Positions 15,536-23,923 of a stretch of DNA of 35,530 bases are shown here, in pieces. Position 1 is the first letter of the stretch, and the number at the start of each line of letters is the position of its first letter. The notes under the pieces are model-generated. The model saw only the letters and a program-made list of their open reading frames with translations. It was not told the origin of the DNA and made no database searches. The stretch spans positions 1-35,530 of the forward strand of contig NZ_NFJF01000010.1 in assembly GCF_002159735.1 (NCBI RefSeq). The letters run 5' to 3'. A program made the translations under genes and the position numbers. Source of the DNA: Olsenella sp. An270. Its GTDB lineage: Bacteria > Actinomycetota > Coriobacteriia > Coriobacteriales > Atopobiaceae.

Positions 15536-17576
15536 GGCAAGGCTTGCCCTTACTGGAGCTTCAAGGAGGGCTCAGAAGGTAGCTGCCTTGTTGCTCTTCC
15601 TCGCCCTGATAGGCCTCTCTATGGTCTTTGCACGAGTTGCGACCATTGAGATGAGCATGCTCGCTCAGTTCTTCGCCCTGCTCCTAGCGGGCGCTGCATG
15701 CATTTACTTTTCTCATAGCTGCATGCTTTCCAAGAGAGAATATGTTGAGCTACTGATTCTTGCCCTTTTTGGGCTGCTGTTTACTGGAACCGCCGTTCTT
15801 TGCAACGGAGAGAGGGTTTACGAGCGTATAGCGCTTGCGTGGGGTCTCCTAAGTCTTGTGGTCACTGTCTTATCGGCCCATGGGCTTCAGGTCAATAGCT
15901 CGAAACCGTCTGGGGCCAGTATCGTCGCATGGCTTAAGGTGCGTTGGCCCGTAATGATAATTGCCGCAATCTACGTTGTGGCATACATCCCTAATTTTGA
16001 CCTATGGGTTAAGGGGGATTCTGCAACATACTATCGGCTGATGCGCGAGCTGCCTAACTGGAACTTGTCGTTTGATAGCACATTGGGCTATGCGCAGCTT
16101 GGCGGCCATTATGCCTACGGGTTTGCGGTGCTTAACTACCCGATCTCCCTTCTGTTCGGTGGGTCACTTTTCGGCCTCAGGTTCGGTCATCTTGTGATGA
16201 GCTGTTTGGCAATCACGATGATTCCAGCTCTGCTAAGGAAGCTCTTCCCAACCCTGCGAGAGGTCTACGTATACGGCTGTACTGCGCTGCTTGCGTTCTC
16301 GCCGCTCGTGTTCGGCCTATCTGCAGAGTTTACCGTTGATGCATACAGCCTATATTTACTGGTCTTGATTTCCTTCTTCCACATAAGCAGAGCGAGAATA
16401 CTGCTCGGCGCCGCGTGCCTCGCCTTCATCTTCACGAAAGAAGTAAACGCTATCGTGCTGTGTCTCTATGCAGTCTTTGCCCTGGCATATGAAATCAGAA
16501 AATCATCGGTTTCAGAATTCGTGCATAACGGAGGGTTAGCTGACGCATTGATGTTTCTGATTGCAGGCGGCTTCTTCGTTCTTGTGGCATATATGCAGAA
16601 GTCAAGTGCATGGACGACCTCGCAATACGTCAGTGGCATGAATGGGCTGGGCATCAACGGGCTATACATTGTGACCAAGGTCAAAGAAATGCTCTTCATG
16701 AATGGCCATTGGCTGCTGCTTGCTATTAGTGTGCTGACGGTTGCCGTCTGGGGCAGACATGGGGTGACGGGCAGTCGCCTTCATTTGGATAACGAAGGGT
16801 ATGTAGAAATAGGTAGGGGGGCTTGCCGGGCGGGGATGGCTGGCGCATTCGTTGGCTTTGTCCTCTATAGCCTCTTCTTTGTCACCTATGTGACTTATCG
16901 CTATATCCAGCCCTTGATTCTTTTTTTGGTGATCGGGATCGCGGCGATCTGCAGCCGAAGCAGGCGGTCACGATGCATGGATTGCCTTCTTATGGGTGCA
17001 TTCGTGTTCTATGTAGGATGCAATTTCTTCACGGACCCTGTGACCCAGCTCCTCTTCAAGAATCTTGATGCGGGTAATGGGCGAGTAATCACTACGCGTA
17101 CCTTCATCGAGGTGAATAATGAGGCCTCGACGAACGAAAGGGACCTGAAGAATTACCTCATTTCAAATGCAGTGGTATACAACAGGCAGTACCTTGGAAT
17201 CGAGCGCTGCATCGAGAGTCTTATTGCGGACGTGGACAATGGGGATATGATTACGGTTCTCGTTCCAGCGGTATTTGGTGACCAGACGATACGCTCGACC
17301 TTTGGCTCTGCACTGGATACAGAGACATACTATTGGGATGCGAAAACTGGCAACATCGTTGTTGACGCGGAAGGACAAGGTCTGCCCGAACTCCATCTCG
17401 TGGAATTTGACAAAGGAGAGAAACCCCCCATTACTTCGATGGAGGACACCTACGTGCTCATCATGCCTTTCGAGGATGTCTCGGGATACCTGGAGTGCTT
17501 TGATGTAGTAGATACGGTATATGAATCGAGTGGTGTCTGGCGGTTTGGCCTGGCGAAGGTGTCTGGAGAGCGGTGA
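15525..17576 (+). CDS. Polytopic GT-C-like membrane glycosyltransferase, unassigned
   Basis: The product has 683 residues with about eleven or twelve hydrophobic helices in the first ~510, then a soluble C-terminal part of about 170 residues. An acidic motif (LWVKGDSATYYRLMREL) follows the first helices, as in GT-C transferases that use lipid-phosphate sugars. The C-terminal part includes TRTFIEVNNEAS and VLIMPFEDVSGYLECF. No family is recognised with certainty; an O-antigen/teichoic decoration transferase (GtrC-like) is the best guess given the GtrB-like gene nearby. ATG 15525 has AGGGGA 4 nt upstream and overlaps the preceding gene by 11 nt. Codon use is AT-richer than in rfbFGH. Confidence 0.6.
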   Translation: MSGEARLALTGASRRAQKVAALLLFLALIGLSMVFARVATIEMSMLAQFFALLLAGAACIYFSHSCMLSKREYVELLILALFGLLFTGTAVLCNGERVYERIALAWGLLSLVVTVLSAHGLQVNSSKPSGASIVAWLKVRWPVMIIAAIYVVAYIPNFDLWVKGDSATYYRLMRELPNWNLSFDSTLGYAQLGGHYAYGFAVLNYPISLLFGGSLFGLRFGHLVMSCLAITMIPALLRKLFPTLREVYVYGCTALLAFSPLVFGLSAEFTVDAYSLYLLVLISFFHISRARILLGAACLAFIFTKEVNAIVLCLYAVFALAYEIRKSSVSEFVHNGGLADALMFLIAGGFFVLVAYMQKSSAWTTSQYVSGMNGLGINGLYIVTKVKEMLFMNGHWLLLAISVLTVAVWGRHGVTGSRLHLDNEGYVEIGRGACRAGMAGAFVGFVLYSLFFVTYVTYRYIQPLILFLVIGIAAICSRSRRSRCMDCLLMGAFVFYVGCNFFTDPVTQLLFKNLDAGNGRVITTRTFIEVNNEASTNERDLKNYLISNAVVYNRQYLGIERCIESLIADVDNGDMITVLVPAVFGDQTIRSTFGSALDTETYYWDAKTGNIVVDAEGQGLPELHLVEFDKGEKPPITSMEDTYVLIMPFEDVSGYLECFDVVDTVYESSGVWRFGLAKVSGER

Positions 17577-18688
17577 AGACCGAGGCGATGGTGGTGGGGA
17601 ATAGCGGGGCCTCTTCGGGACAGGGGTCTTTGGTGCTCCAAGGGCGCCTGGCAGTTTTGGACATAATGAAGGCTCTATGCATCCTGCTGGTAGTCTGGGG
17701 ACATCTGCTGGAGACGTCCTTTGACCACACGTTTGTGTGGAACCTTATCTACATGTGTCACATGCCCTGCTTCTTTCTGATTAGCGGCTATCTCATGTAT
17801 GGGGCGATGGGACGGCATGGCCCGGGGTTGCTGATCAAGAAGAGAGTAAGTGGCTTGCTGACTCCATTCGTCATCTGGTCACTGCTTGCAGTTGCGGCCA
17901 ATACGGTATCTGGAGTTATGCGAGGCGGTTCCTGGTTGGAGTGCTTGGGCGAGAGCGTGATGTCGAGTTTTTTGTATGCAAACTCTGTCTGGTTTTTCCT
18001 CGCACTGTTTCTAACTGAGTGCTGGTTCATAGTCCTACATGAGGTGCATGCATTCCTCTCCCGCCGTGGCATTGCCCTAAAGATGTGGGCGGTGCTACTC
18101 GCTGGATGGGTCTGTGCCGGACTCCTCTCGACAGAATTGTTTAAAATTAACAAAGTAGCAGTATACTTTCCATTTTTTGTAATGGGCTACTGGCTGGCAT
18201 CACGCAAGAGCGTAGATTGCTGCCGGGGAAGTATTCTGACTGTCGGCAAGCTGGCCTCTGGCTTCCTGATCTGTGGTCTTGTCTATGGGGTCCTCGTCAG
18301 CGCCTATAGCGATAACCCGGTTCCATTTGATACTTTTACGAACTGGATGTATCGGCCGTCTTTGGGCTCGACAATGATGTTGCGGGCGTTTGCTCTATAC
18401 GGTGTCGCTTTGGTTGGCTGTGCAGCAATTTACTTTGCCTCGAGAGTTATCGAGACTACAGGGGCAAGTGCTTTATGCTGCTCAATCGGCGTGCAAACCG
18501 CCATCATTTATCCTGTGCATATCATGCTCACACGAGCGGTTTTAGCTTTAGTCCCAACGCCGGAAACAGTCTTAGGAGCGTCCATGCTCTATCTGATTAC
18601 GAGTTGCATGCTTGTCGCGGCAATTATGCTTGGCGTGCGGATGCTTGGAGTTCTGCGGGACGCCCTTACCACACGGACTGCAAGGTAG
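17573..18688 (+). CDS. Acyltransferase family 3 membrane protein
   Basis: The 371-residue protein shows the acyltransferase-3 pattern: RLAVLDIMKALCILLVVWGH at the first helix with the conserved His, then HMPCFFLISGYLMY, KKRVSGLLTPFVIW, and about ten membrane helices. The family O-acetylates or otherwise acylates surface glycans (OafA, WecH-like). GTG 17573 overlaps the stop of the GT-C-like gene (GTGA) with GGAGAG upstream; ATG 17588 is an alternative. It is the last intact gene of the long operon; only an IS scar follows. Its likely job is acylating the glycan made here. Confidence 0.85.
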   Translation: MKTEAMVVGNSGASSGQGSLVLQGRLAVLDIMKALCILLVVWGHLLETSFDHTFVWNLIYMCHMPCFFLISGYLMYGAMGRHGPGLLIKKRVSGLLTPFVIWSLLAVAANTVSGVMRGGSWLECLGESVMSSFLYANSVWFFLALFLTECWFIVLHEVHAFLSRRGIALKMWAVLLAGWVCAGLLSTELFKINKVAVYFPFFVMGYWLASRKSVDCCRGSILTVGKLASGFLICGLVYGVLVSAYSDNPVPFDTFTNWMYRPSLGSTMMLRAFALYGVALVGCAAIYFASRVIETTGASALCCSIGVQTAIIYPVHIMLTRAVLALVPTPETVLGASMLYLITSCMLVAAIMLGVRMLGVLRDALTTRTAR

Positions 18689-18702
18689 GTCTAGGTCTAA
18701 CG

Positions 18703-18839
18703 CTAGAGCGTCATCGAATCCCTTATAATTTGATATACCGCAATCTCGTCGTTGATGTCGTCGACATGCTTCAGGCTCACTGAGGGACCGTAGCGCTCCC
18801 GGAGGTAGGCGAGTAGCTCCTGACAAGTCTGATTAGACG
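18703..18839 (-). pseudogene. 3' remnant of an unknown gene cut by the IS256-type insertion
   Basis: The minus strand from about 18839 to TAG 18703-18705 encodes about 45 residues with protein-like composition (CQELLAYLRERYGPSVSL, then DDINDEIAVYQIIRDSMTL). The frame continues only into the IS end, so the 5' part appears to be lost. It converges on the acyltransferase gene. I do not recognise the family, and a chance open frame cannot be excluded. Confidence 0.35.
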
Positions 18840-20177
18840 GGTAACGTACAATTTCTTGCGCACTTTGACAGCGGCATAGCGTCCAGATAGGAAGGAGGGC
18901 ACGGCCCGCCCCGGTATGATTCGAGTTGTCGAGACAAGAAACATGCTGGAGGTAGACCATGCCCGAGCCCATCGTAACATTGAACGAGGAGTCCCTGAGG
19001 TCCGACCTGCGCGAGCTGGTGAGGAGGACGGTCGAGGAGATGCTCAACGGCCTTCTGGACGGGGAGGTCGGAGACCTCGTGGGCGCCGAGCGCCACGAGC
19101 GCACCGCCGACCGCGAGGCCTACCGCGCGGGCCACTACGAGCGGAAGCTCGCGACGACGTCCGGCGAGGTGACGATCCGCATGCCCAAGCTCAAGGGGAT
19201 GAGGTTCACCACGGCGATCATCGAGCGCTGCCGGCGCCGGGAGACGAGCGTCGAGGAGGCCATGATCGAGACGTGCCTCGCCGGGGTCTCGACCCGCAGG
19301 ATAGAGGACGTCTCCGAGATCCTCTGGGGCTCCAGCGTCTCGGCCGCCACCGTCTCGAGCCTCAGCGAGAAGGCGTTCGCGTCGGTCGAGGAGTGGAGGA
19401 ACAGGCCCCTCGACCGGGCCTGCCCCTACGTCTACGTGGACGGCATCTACCTTAAGAGATCATGGGGAGGCTCATACGAGAACGTCGCCGTGATGGTCGC
19501 CATCGGCGTGAACGACGACGGCTACCGCGAGGTCGTCGGCGCCGCCGAGGGCCACACCGAGTCCTCGGAGTGCTGGCGGGAGTTCCTCTCGTGGCTGAGG
19601 TCGCGCGGGCTGCGCGGCGTGCGCATGTCCGCCGGCGACAAGGCCGCCGGGATGGTCGGCTCGATCGCCGAGGTGTTCCCGGGGGCGGCGCACCAGAGGC
19701 GCGCCGCCCGCTTCTACCGCAACGTGCTGGCCAGGGTGCCCAAGTCCAAGCGGCCGAGGGTCGCCGCGATGCCGAGGGCCGTCCACGCCATGGAGTCGCG
19801 CGGGGCGGCCGAGGCCAAGGCGCTCGAGGTCGCGTCCGAGCTGGAGGCCTCGAGGCCCAGGGAGGCCGCCAAGGTGGTGCGCGAGGGCTTCGCCGAGACC
19901 CTGACCTACACGCGCTTCCCCCCGCGAGCACTGGCGGCGCATGCGCACCAACAACGCCATCGAGCGCCTCAACCGGGAGATCCGACGCAGGACGAGGGTG
20001 GTGGGGACGTTCCCCGACGGGAACTCCGCCCTCATGCTCGTGACCGCGAGGCTCAAGTACGTCGCCGAGAGCGAGTGGGGCTCCCGCCGCTACCTGGACG
20101 TGACGCTGCTGGAGGAGGCGCACCGGGAGGCGGGCATATAGGGCTGTCCGAAAGTGCGCAAGAATCTTGACGGTACC
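18840..20177 (+). mobile_element. IS256-family insertion sequence, probably inactive
   Basis: Imperfect terminal inverted repeats of about 27 bp bound the element: the left from 18840 (GGTAACGTACA, then TTCTTGCGCACTTT) and the right ending at 20177 (AAAGTGCGCAAGAA, then GACGGTACC). About 22 of 27 positions match. The length of about 1.34 kb and the single transposase fit IS256. The right terminal sequence is repeated in tandem to 20203. I see no 8-9 bp target duplication, so flanking DNA has probably been rearranged. Confidence 0.8.
18959..20141 (+). pseudogene. IS256-family transposase, frameshifted near the 3' end
   Basis: The reading frame encodes a mutator/IS256 transposase: CPYVYVDGIYLK carries the first Asp (about residue 161) and MSAGDKAAGMVGSI the second (about 226). 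The third acidic residue, in NNAIERLNREIRRRTRVVGTF, lies in a different frame. One extra base near 19917-19926 (a run of C before GCGAG) shifts the frame after TYTRFPP; the true C-terminus continues in another frame to 20141. Also, the family's Cys-x2-His segment after the second Asp reads QRRAARFYRN, lacking both residues. GGAGG (18948-18952) precedes the ATG. A sequencing error could explain the shift but not the lost residues. Confidence 0.85.
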
Positions 20178-20203
20178 AAGTGCGCAAGAATCTTGACGGT
20201 ACC
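20152..20203 (+). repeat. Two tandem 26-bp copies of the IS256-type right end
   Basis: The unit starting AAGTGCGCAAGAATC and ending GACGGTACC occurs at 20152-20177 and, identically, at 20178-20203. It corresponds to the outer part of the right inverted repeat. The second copy abuts the truncated IS30-type gene. Confidence 0.9.
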
Positions 20204-20619
20204 TGGTTGGCACCGACGGGGAGACCTGCCTCGTGACGCTCGTCGAGCGCTCGTTGCGCTTCCTGCTGTGCTCGAGGCTCGCCGACATGGTCTCGTCGCT
20301 GCCGGAGGCCCTGAGGCGCACCCTCGCGTGGGACCGGGGCTGCGAGATGACGCGCTGGAGGGGCTTCGCCGACGCCACGGGCTTCGAGGTCTACTTCTGC
20401 GACCCGAGGAGCCCCTGGCAGCGCGGCACCAACGAGAACACCAGCGGCCTGCTCAGGCAGTTCTTCCCCAAGGGGACGGACTTCTCGCGGGTGGGGGACG
20501 GCGAGGCCGCGAGGGCGCGGGACCTGCTCAACGGCAGGCCGCGCAAGACGCTGGGATGGAGGACGCCGGCGGAGGAGCTGGCGCGCATGCTGACGGAGAG
20601 TGGTGCAACGGCTGTGTGA
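20203..20619 (+). pseudogene. IS30-family transposase, N-terminally truncated
   Basis: The frame starts abruptly at the IS256 end with LVGTDGETCLVTLVERSLRF and continues with AWDRGCEMTRW, FCDPRSPWQRGTNENTSG, LLRQFFPKGTDF and LNGRPRKTLGWRTPAEEL. This is the C-terminal half of the IS30-type DDE catalytic core, including the final Glu in NENTSG. The helix-turn-helix N-terminus and the first catalytic Asp region are missing and are not found on the other side of the IS256 copy. It is a dead remnant. Confidence 0.88.
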
Positions 20620-20650
20620 ATCCGTCGGGCTAGATATCCAATACGAGAAG

Positions 20651-22183
20651 CTATTGTGCGAAAAGCCGGAAGAAGGCTGTATCCTGGTAGTCAAACGCCT
20701 CGAAGTTGATGGAGGGCTCTAGAGTCGCTATCGAGTAGGCTCCGTCATCGGCAAGAAGAATCGTGTGCTCAGTGACAACATGATAGAAGCCTCGGTAAAT
20801 CTCAACGAGGGGCGTGACGCAGCCGATGGCAAGGCACACGATTAGCAGAACCCGTCGCAGACGGCTGGGACGGTACACATCCCTTCTGTCAGCCAGCACG
20901 GCCTGTGCGCACATGAGCATCAGTATGAAGATGGCGGGTATCGACACCCTCATGGTGAAGTCGTAGCCTCCGCCCACGCGGATGAAGGGACAGGCAAGTA
21001 AGAGTCCGCACACGGCGTAGAACAATGGCTCCCTTCGATGCTCCCTCCAGATCAATATCAGATATGCACCAGCATCCAAGAAGAGCAAGGCGGCAATCAG
21101 CTTGAGGGAGGGGCCGCCGTCTGCGGCGGCAGTTGAGTGAGCCCCACCAGCAAAGGCGGCGTTGCTCACGAAGTAAGTAATAACGATGGGGCACCAGCCC
21201 AGGAGGGTCAGGAGGTTTTGGGGGCTGAGGGCGTGCTCTCGGAAGTACCGCGCGGAGCACCAGAGGGGATGGCCTGCGTGCTCGCGCGTCATCACGGATT
21301 GAACAAGGTCTGCGACGAACTTTATCAGCATGAGAATGGTGAGGCCCAATGCGGGGAAGGGGCCGAATAGGAGGGTCGTGGAGACGATGGGAACGTAGTT
21401 GCGGGCGTCCTTCTCCTGAACGAAGCACATGGTCGCTATCCATGGTGCAACGGCCTGGTTGAAGACCCAGTAGAGGCACGTCGTTATGGAGCTGAATTGA
21501 AGGGCGCCATACGCCCACCATTCCAGATGGAGGGTCTCCGGCGCCAGCGACTGACCGAGAGTGCCCTTCAGGAAGGCCCCGACAACGTCCATGCCAGAGA
21601 AGAAGATGAAGATGGCCACAAGTGCCGGGAGCCTCTTCATGCTGTCAGAACCGAAGTGGACGTACATCAGCAGCACGACCAGCGTGAGCCCGAGCGTAGT
21701 CCAGAGCCAGAGCAGCACGTTGCCAATCGCCCAGGCAACACCCAGTCCGACGACCTTATATACCCCTTTTGCCAGCATAGCGGGCACAAGCCAGTGACCG
21801 ATGTAGTAGGAGAGCGCCGTGCCCTTCTCGGCGTAGATGACGGGCCAGGGTCGGGTGATGAGGTCTCTGAAGATGGCATTTCGTATCGTCCAGTCGTGCG
21901 TCTGGAACCAGAGGTTGCCCTGCCCGCCCAGAAAGGACCAAAGCAGCATAACCGCAACGATTCCAACGAGGGCCTTGATCGAGAGGGGGACGGCCCTTTC
22001 GTCGCTTGAGACGCCGTTCCCTCCCGAATGTTTGAATGCCGTCAGGTAGACTGCCGCGAGAAGCATGACAGCGCATGGCAGAGCGATATAGAGCCGGACG
22101 AACGTCAGCAGGAAGACAAGGCAGGGAAGTGCCATGTACACAAACGCAAGGCGGCGGAGTTTCGTGTAGGTTAGCTCTAGCAT
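20651..22183 (-). CDS. Polytopic GT-C-like membrane protein
   Basis: The 510-residue protein has about eleven hydrophobic helices. After the second or third helix comes a loop with THDWTIRNAIFRDLI, then WPVIYAEKGTALSYYIGHWLVPAML. That arrangement of an outward loop with an acidic His-Asp pair followed by a YYIG(H/Y)W helix recurs in GT-C-like proteins of glycan loci. Catalysis is not proven; a polymerase or a transporter are other options. ATG 22183 is preferred over the further upstream 22222 because GGGGAG lies 4 nt before it. It is read opposite to the main operons and starts near the second AlbA_2 gene, sharing a divergent promoter region with it. Confidence 0.6.
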   Translation of the reverse strand: MLELTYTKLRRLAFVYMALPCLVFLLTFVRLYIALPCAVMLLAAVYLTAFKHSGGNGVSSDERAVPLSIKALVGIVAVMLLWSFLGGQGNLWFQTHDWTIRNAIFRDLITRPWPVIYAEKGTALSYYIGHWLVPAMLAKGVYKVVGLGVAWAIGNVLLWLWTTLGLTLVVLLMYVHFGSDSMKRLPALVAIFIFFSGMDVVGAFLKGTLGQSLAPETLHLEWWAYGALQFSSITTCLYWVFNQAVAPWIATMCFVQEKDARNYVPIVSTTLLFGPFPALGLTILMLIKFVADLVQSVMTREHAGHPLWCSARYFREHALSPQNLLTLLGWCPIVITYFVSNAAFAGGAHSTAAADGGPSLKLIAALLFLDAGAYLILIWREHRREPLFYAVCGLLLACPFIRVGGGYDFTMRVSIPAIFILMLMCAQAVLADRRDVYRPSRLRRVLLIVCLAIGCVTPLVEIYRGFYHVVTEHTILLADDGAYSIATLEPSINFEAFDYQDTAFFRLFAQ

Positions 22184-22341
22184 AGAACTCCCCAACGAGG
22201 GCAGGAGAATCACGTTCTGCAATCGTACACCAGGAGCGCCCGGAGAGCCCTGACGATGGCGCTCCAGTGCGTCGCACCCTATGTCTGACGGGGCGATACA
22301 ATAAGGCTGCGTGCTGACCGCTCAATGGAATGGAGCTTGCG

Positions 22342-23802
22342 ATGTCTTTTAAAAACGGAGACTACAAGCTTGAGGAGTCCCAGCGCCTTGAGTTCAAAGA
22401 GGCTGCCGCTGGGCTACCGGATGACCTTTGGGAGTCATATTCTGCTTTTGCGAATACAGAGGGTGGGGAAATAGTCCTTGGAGTTCATGAGGACAAGGCC
22501 AGTCACGAGTATTCCTCAGTGGGCGTATCCGAGGCGGCCAAGCTGGTAGATGCGATTTGGTCGATCGCCAGAGATCCTAGGCGCGTCAGTCAGGATATCC
22601 TGCTCGCAGATGGCGTCAGCGTCATTTCAAGGGATGGCTTGGACTTCGTTGTTATTGATGTCCCAAGAGCGGACAGAAGTGAAAAGCCGATTGAAGTATA
22701 CGAGAAAAGACAGAAGAAGTTCGTTGCCTATGTTAGGCGAGGCAGCGGCGACCATAGGGCTACAGCATACGACATTGATGGAATGAGGTACGACAAGACT
22801 CCCAAAGCCGACAGGAGCCCTCTCGAGGAGTTCTCCCTGGAGGCATTGTGCCAAGAGACTATCCAGAAATATCGGCGCGTCTTTTCCGCTGTCAAGCAGA
22901 ACAGTCCATGGAACTCGGATAGTGACGAGGACTTCCTCTATCACATTGGCGCTGTTGCCAAGGGTCATGACGGGATGCTCCATCCCACAAGGGCCGGGCT
23001 GCTTGCATTTGGATTTGAATATGAAATTACCAGCTACATTCCCCAGTTCCTCCTGGATTATCGCGAAGAGACCTCAGAGGACATTCGTTGGGAAGACCGA
23101 GTTTGCTCCGAAAGCGGGGACTGGAGCGGAAATATCATCGACTTTTATTTTCTAGTTTCAGAGAGGCTGATTCGTCACTTCAAGTCCCCCTTCTTCACGA
23201 ACGAAATGGGCACGAGGCATGGGTCCAAGAATCCGGTTACTGAAGCGCTCAATGAGGGCGTGGCTAACGCAGTCATACATGCGCACTATGGAACGGCGGC
23301 AAGTGTCAAAGTGATACTTGGCTCGGAGCAGCTCGAGATAACGAATACCGGCGGGTTTCTGATTGATCGAGACGTCGCGATTGCCGGGGGCTTTTCTGAA
23401 GCAAGAAATCCCACTTTAATGAGAATGATGAACTTCATCGGCGCTTCAGACCGTGCCGGAAGTGGCCTGCAGGATATCTGGAGTACTTGGTCGGACGCGT
23501 TCGGTTGTGAACCCGTCCTGACCGAGAGCTACCATCCCTCTATGGTGAAGCTGGTCCTTCCGGTTTTCTCTGGTATGGGTGGTCCGGCGGCCCGATATGT
23601 GCCCGGGAAATATGACGAGGCCATTTTGGGTCTCTCGGAACAATCTCAGGGCGGCGTAACCATTGAGCAGGTTAGCGGCCGGCTCGATATATCCGAGAGG
23701 GTTGCTCAGAAGAGTCTAAAGAGGCTTTTCGAAGCGAAGAAGCTTAACCGCTTCCGTGATGGTCACCGGTTTAGGTACGTGCCGTACGACACCAGAGCCT
23801 AG
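22342..23802 (+). CDS. Second AlbA_2/Schlafen-type putative ATP-binding protein
   Basis: This 486-residue protein has an AlbA_2 domain (residues ~10-135): ESQRLEFKEAAAGLPDDLWE, then SAFANTEGGEIVLGVHED and FVAYVRRGSGDHRAT. A GHKL/HATPase_c_4-like segment follows at about 315-400 (VTEALNEGVANAVIHAHYG, EITNTGGFLI, RNPTLMRMMNFIG, RAGSGLQDIW). The tail has a winged-helix-like region (GGVTIEQVSGRLDISERVAQKSLKRL). It shares architecture with, but is clearly diverged from, the protein at 1839. GGAG (22332-22335) favours ATG 22342 over ATG 22330. It stands alone among oppositely read membrane genes and ends 5 bp before a palindromic repeat array. Its function is unknown; regulation or phage defence are candidates. 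Confidence 0.8.
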   Translation: MSFKNGDYKLEESQRLEFKEAAAGLPDDLWESYSAFANTEGGEIVLGVHEDKASHEYSSVGVSEAAKLVDAIWSIARDPRRVSQDILLADGVSVISRDGLDFVVIDVPRADRSEKPIEVYEKRQKKFVAYVRRGSGDHRATAYDIDGMRYDKTPKADRSPLEEFSLEALCQETIQKYRRVFSAVKQNSPWNSDSDEDFLYHIGAVAKGHDGMLHPTRAGLLAFGFEYEITSYIPQFLLDYREETSEDIRWEDRVCSESGDWSGNIIDFYFLVSERLIRHFKSPFFTNEMGTRHGSKNPVTEALNEGVANAVIHAHYGTAASVKVILGSEQLEITNTGGFLIDRDVAIAGGFSEARNPTLMRMMNFIGASDRAGSGLQDIWSTWSDAFGCEPVLTESYHPSMVKLVLPVFSGMGGPAARYVPGKYDEAILGLSEQSQGGVTIEQVSGRLDISERVAQKSLKRLFEAKKLNRFRDGHRFRYVPYDTRA

Positions 23803-23806
23803 GCCC

Positions 23807-23923
23807 GCGAACGTTCGGGAACCAACGCGAACGTTCGGGAACCAACGCGAACGTTCGGGAACCAACGCGAACGTTCGGGAACCAACGCGAACGTTCGGGA
23901 ACCAACGCGAACGTTCGGGAACC
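23807..23923 (+). repeat. Six tandem 20-bp repeats with a CGAACGTTCG palindrome
   Basis: The unit GCGAACGTTCGGGAACCAAC begins at 23807, 23827, 23847, 23867, 23887 and 23907. The first five are complete and identical; the last breaks off after GGAACC at the stop codon of the flippase gene. Each has a perfect 10-bp palindrome. The array fills the whole gap between two convergent genes. It is unlike CRISPR, as there are no unique spacers. Confidence 0.97.

Noticed and set aside
18959-20141. Programmed frameshifting in the IS256 transposase
   Set aside because: IS256-family transposases are normally made from one frame, and other conserved residues are also lost, so decay or an error is more likely.
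23807-23923. Possible CRISPR array
   Set aside because: The units are directly adjacent identical 20-mers with no variable spacers and no cas genes nearby.
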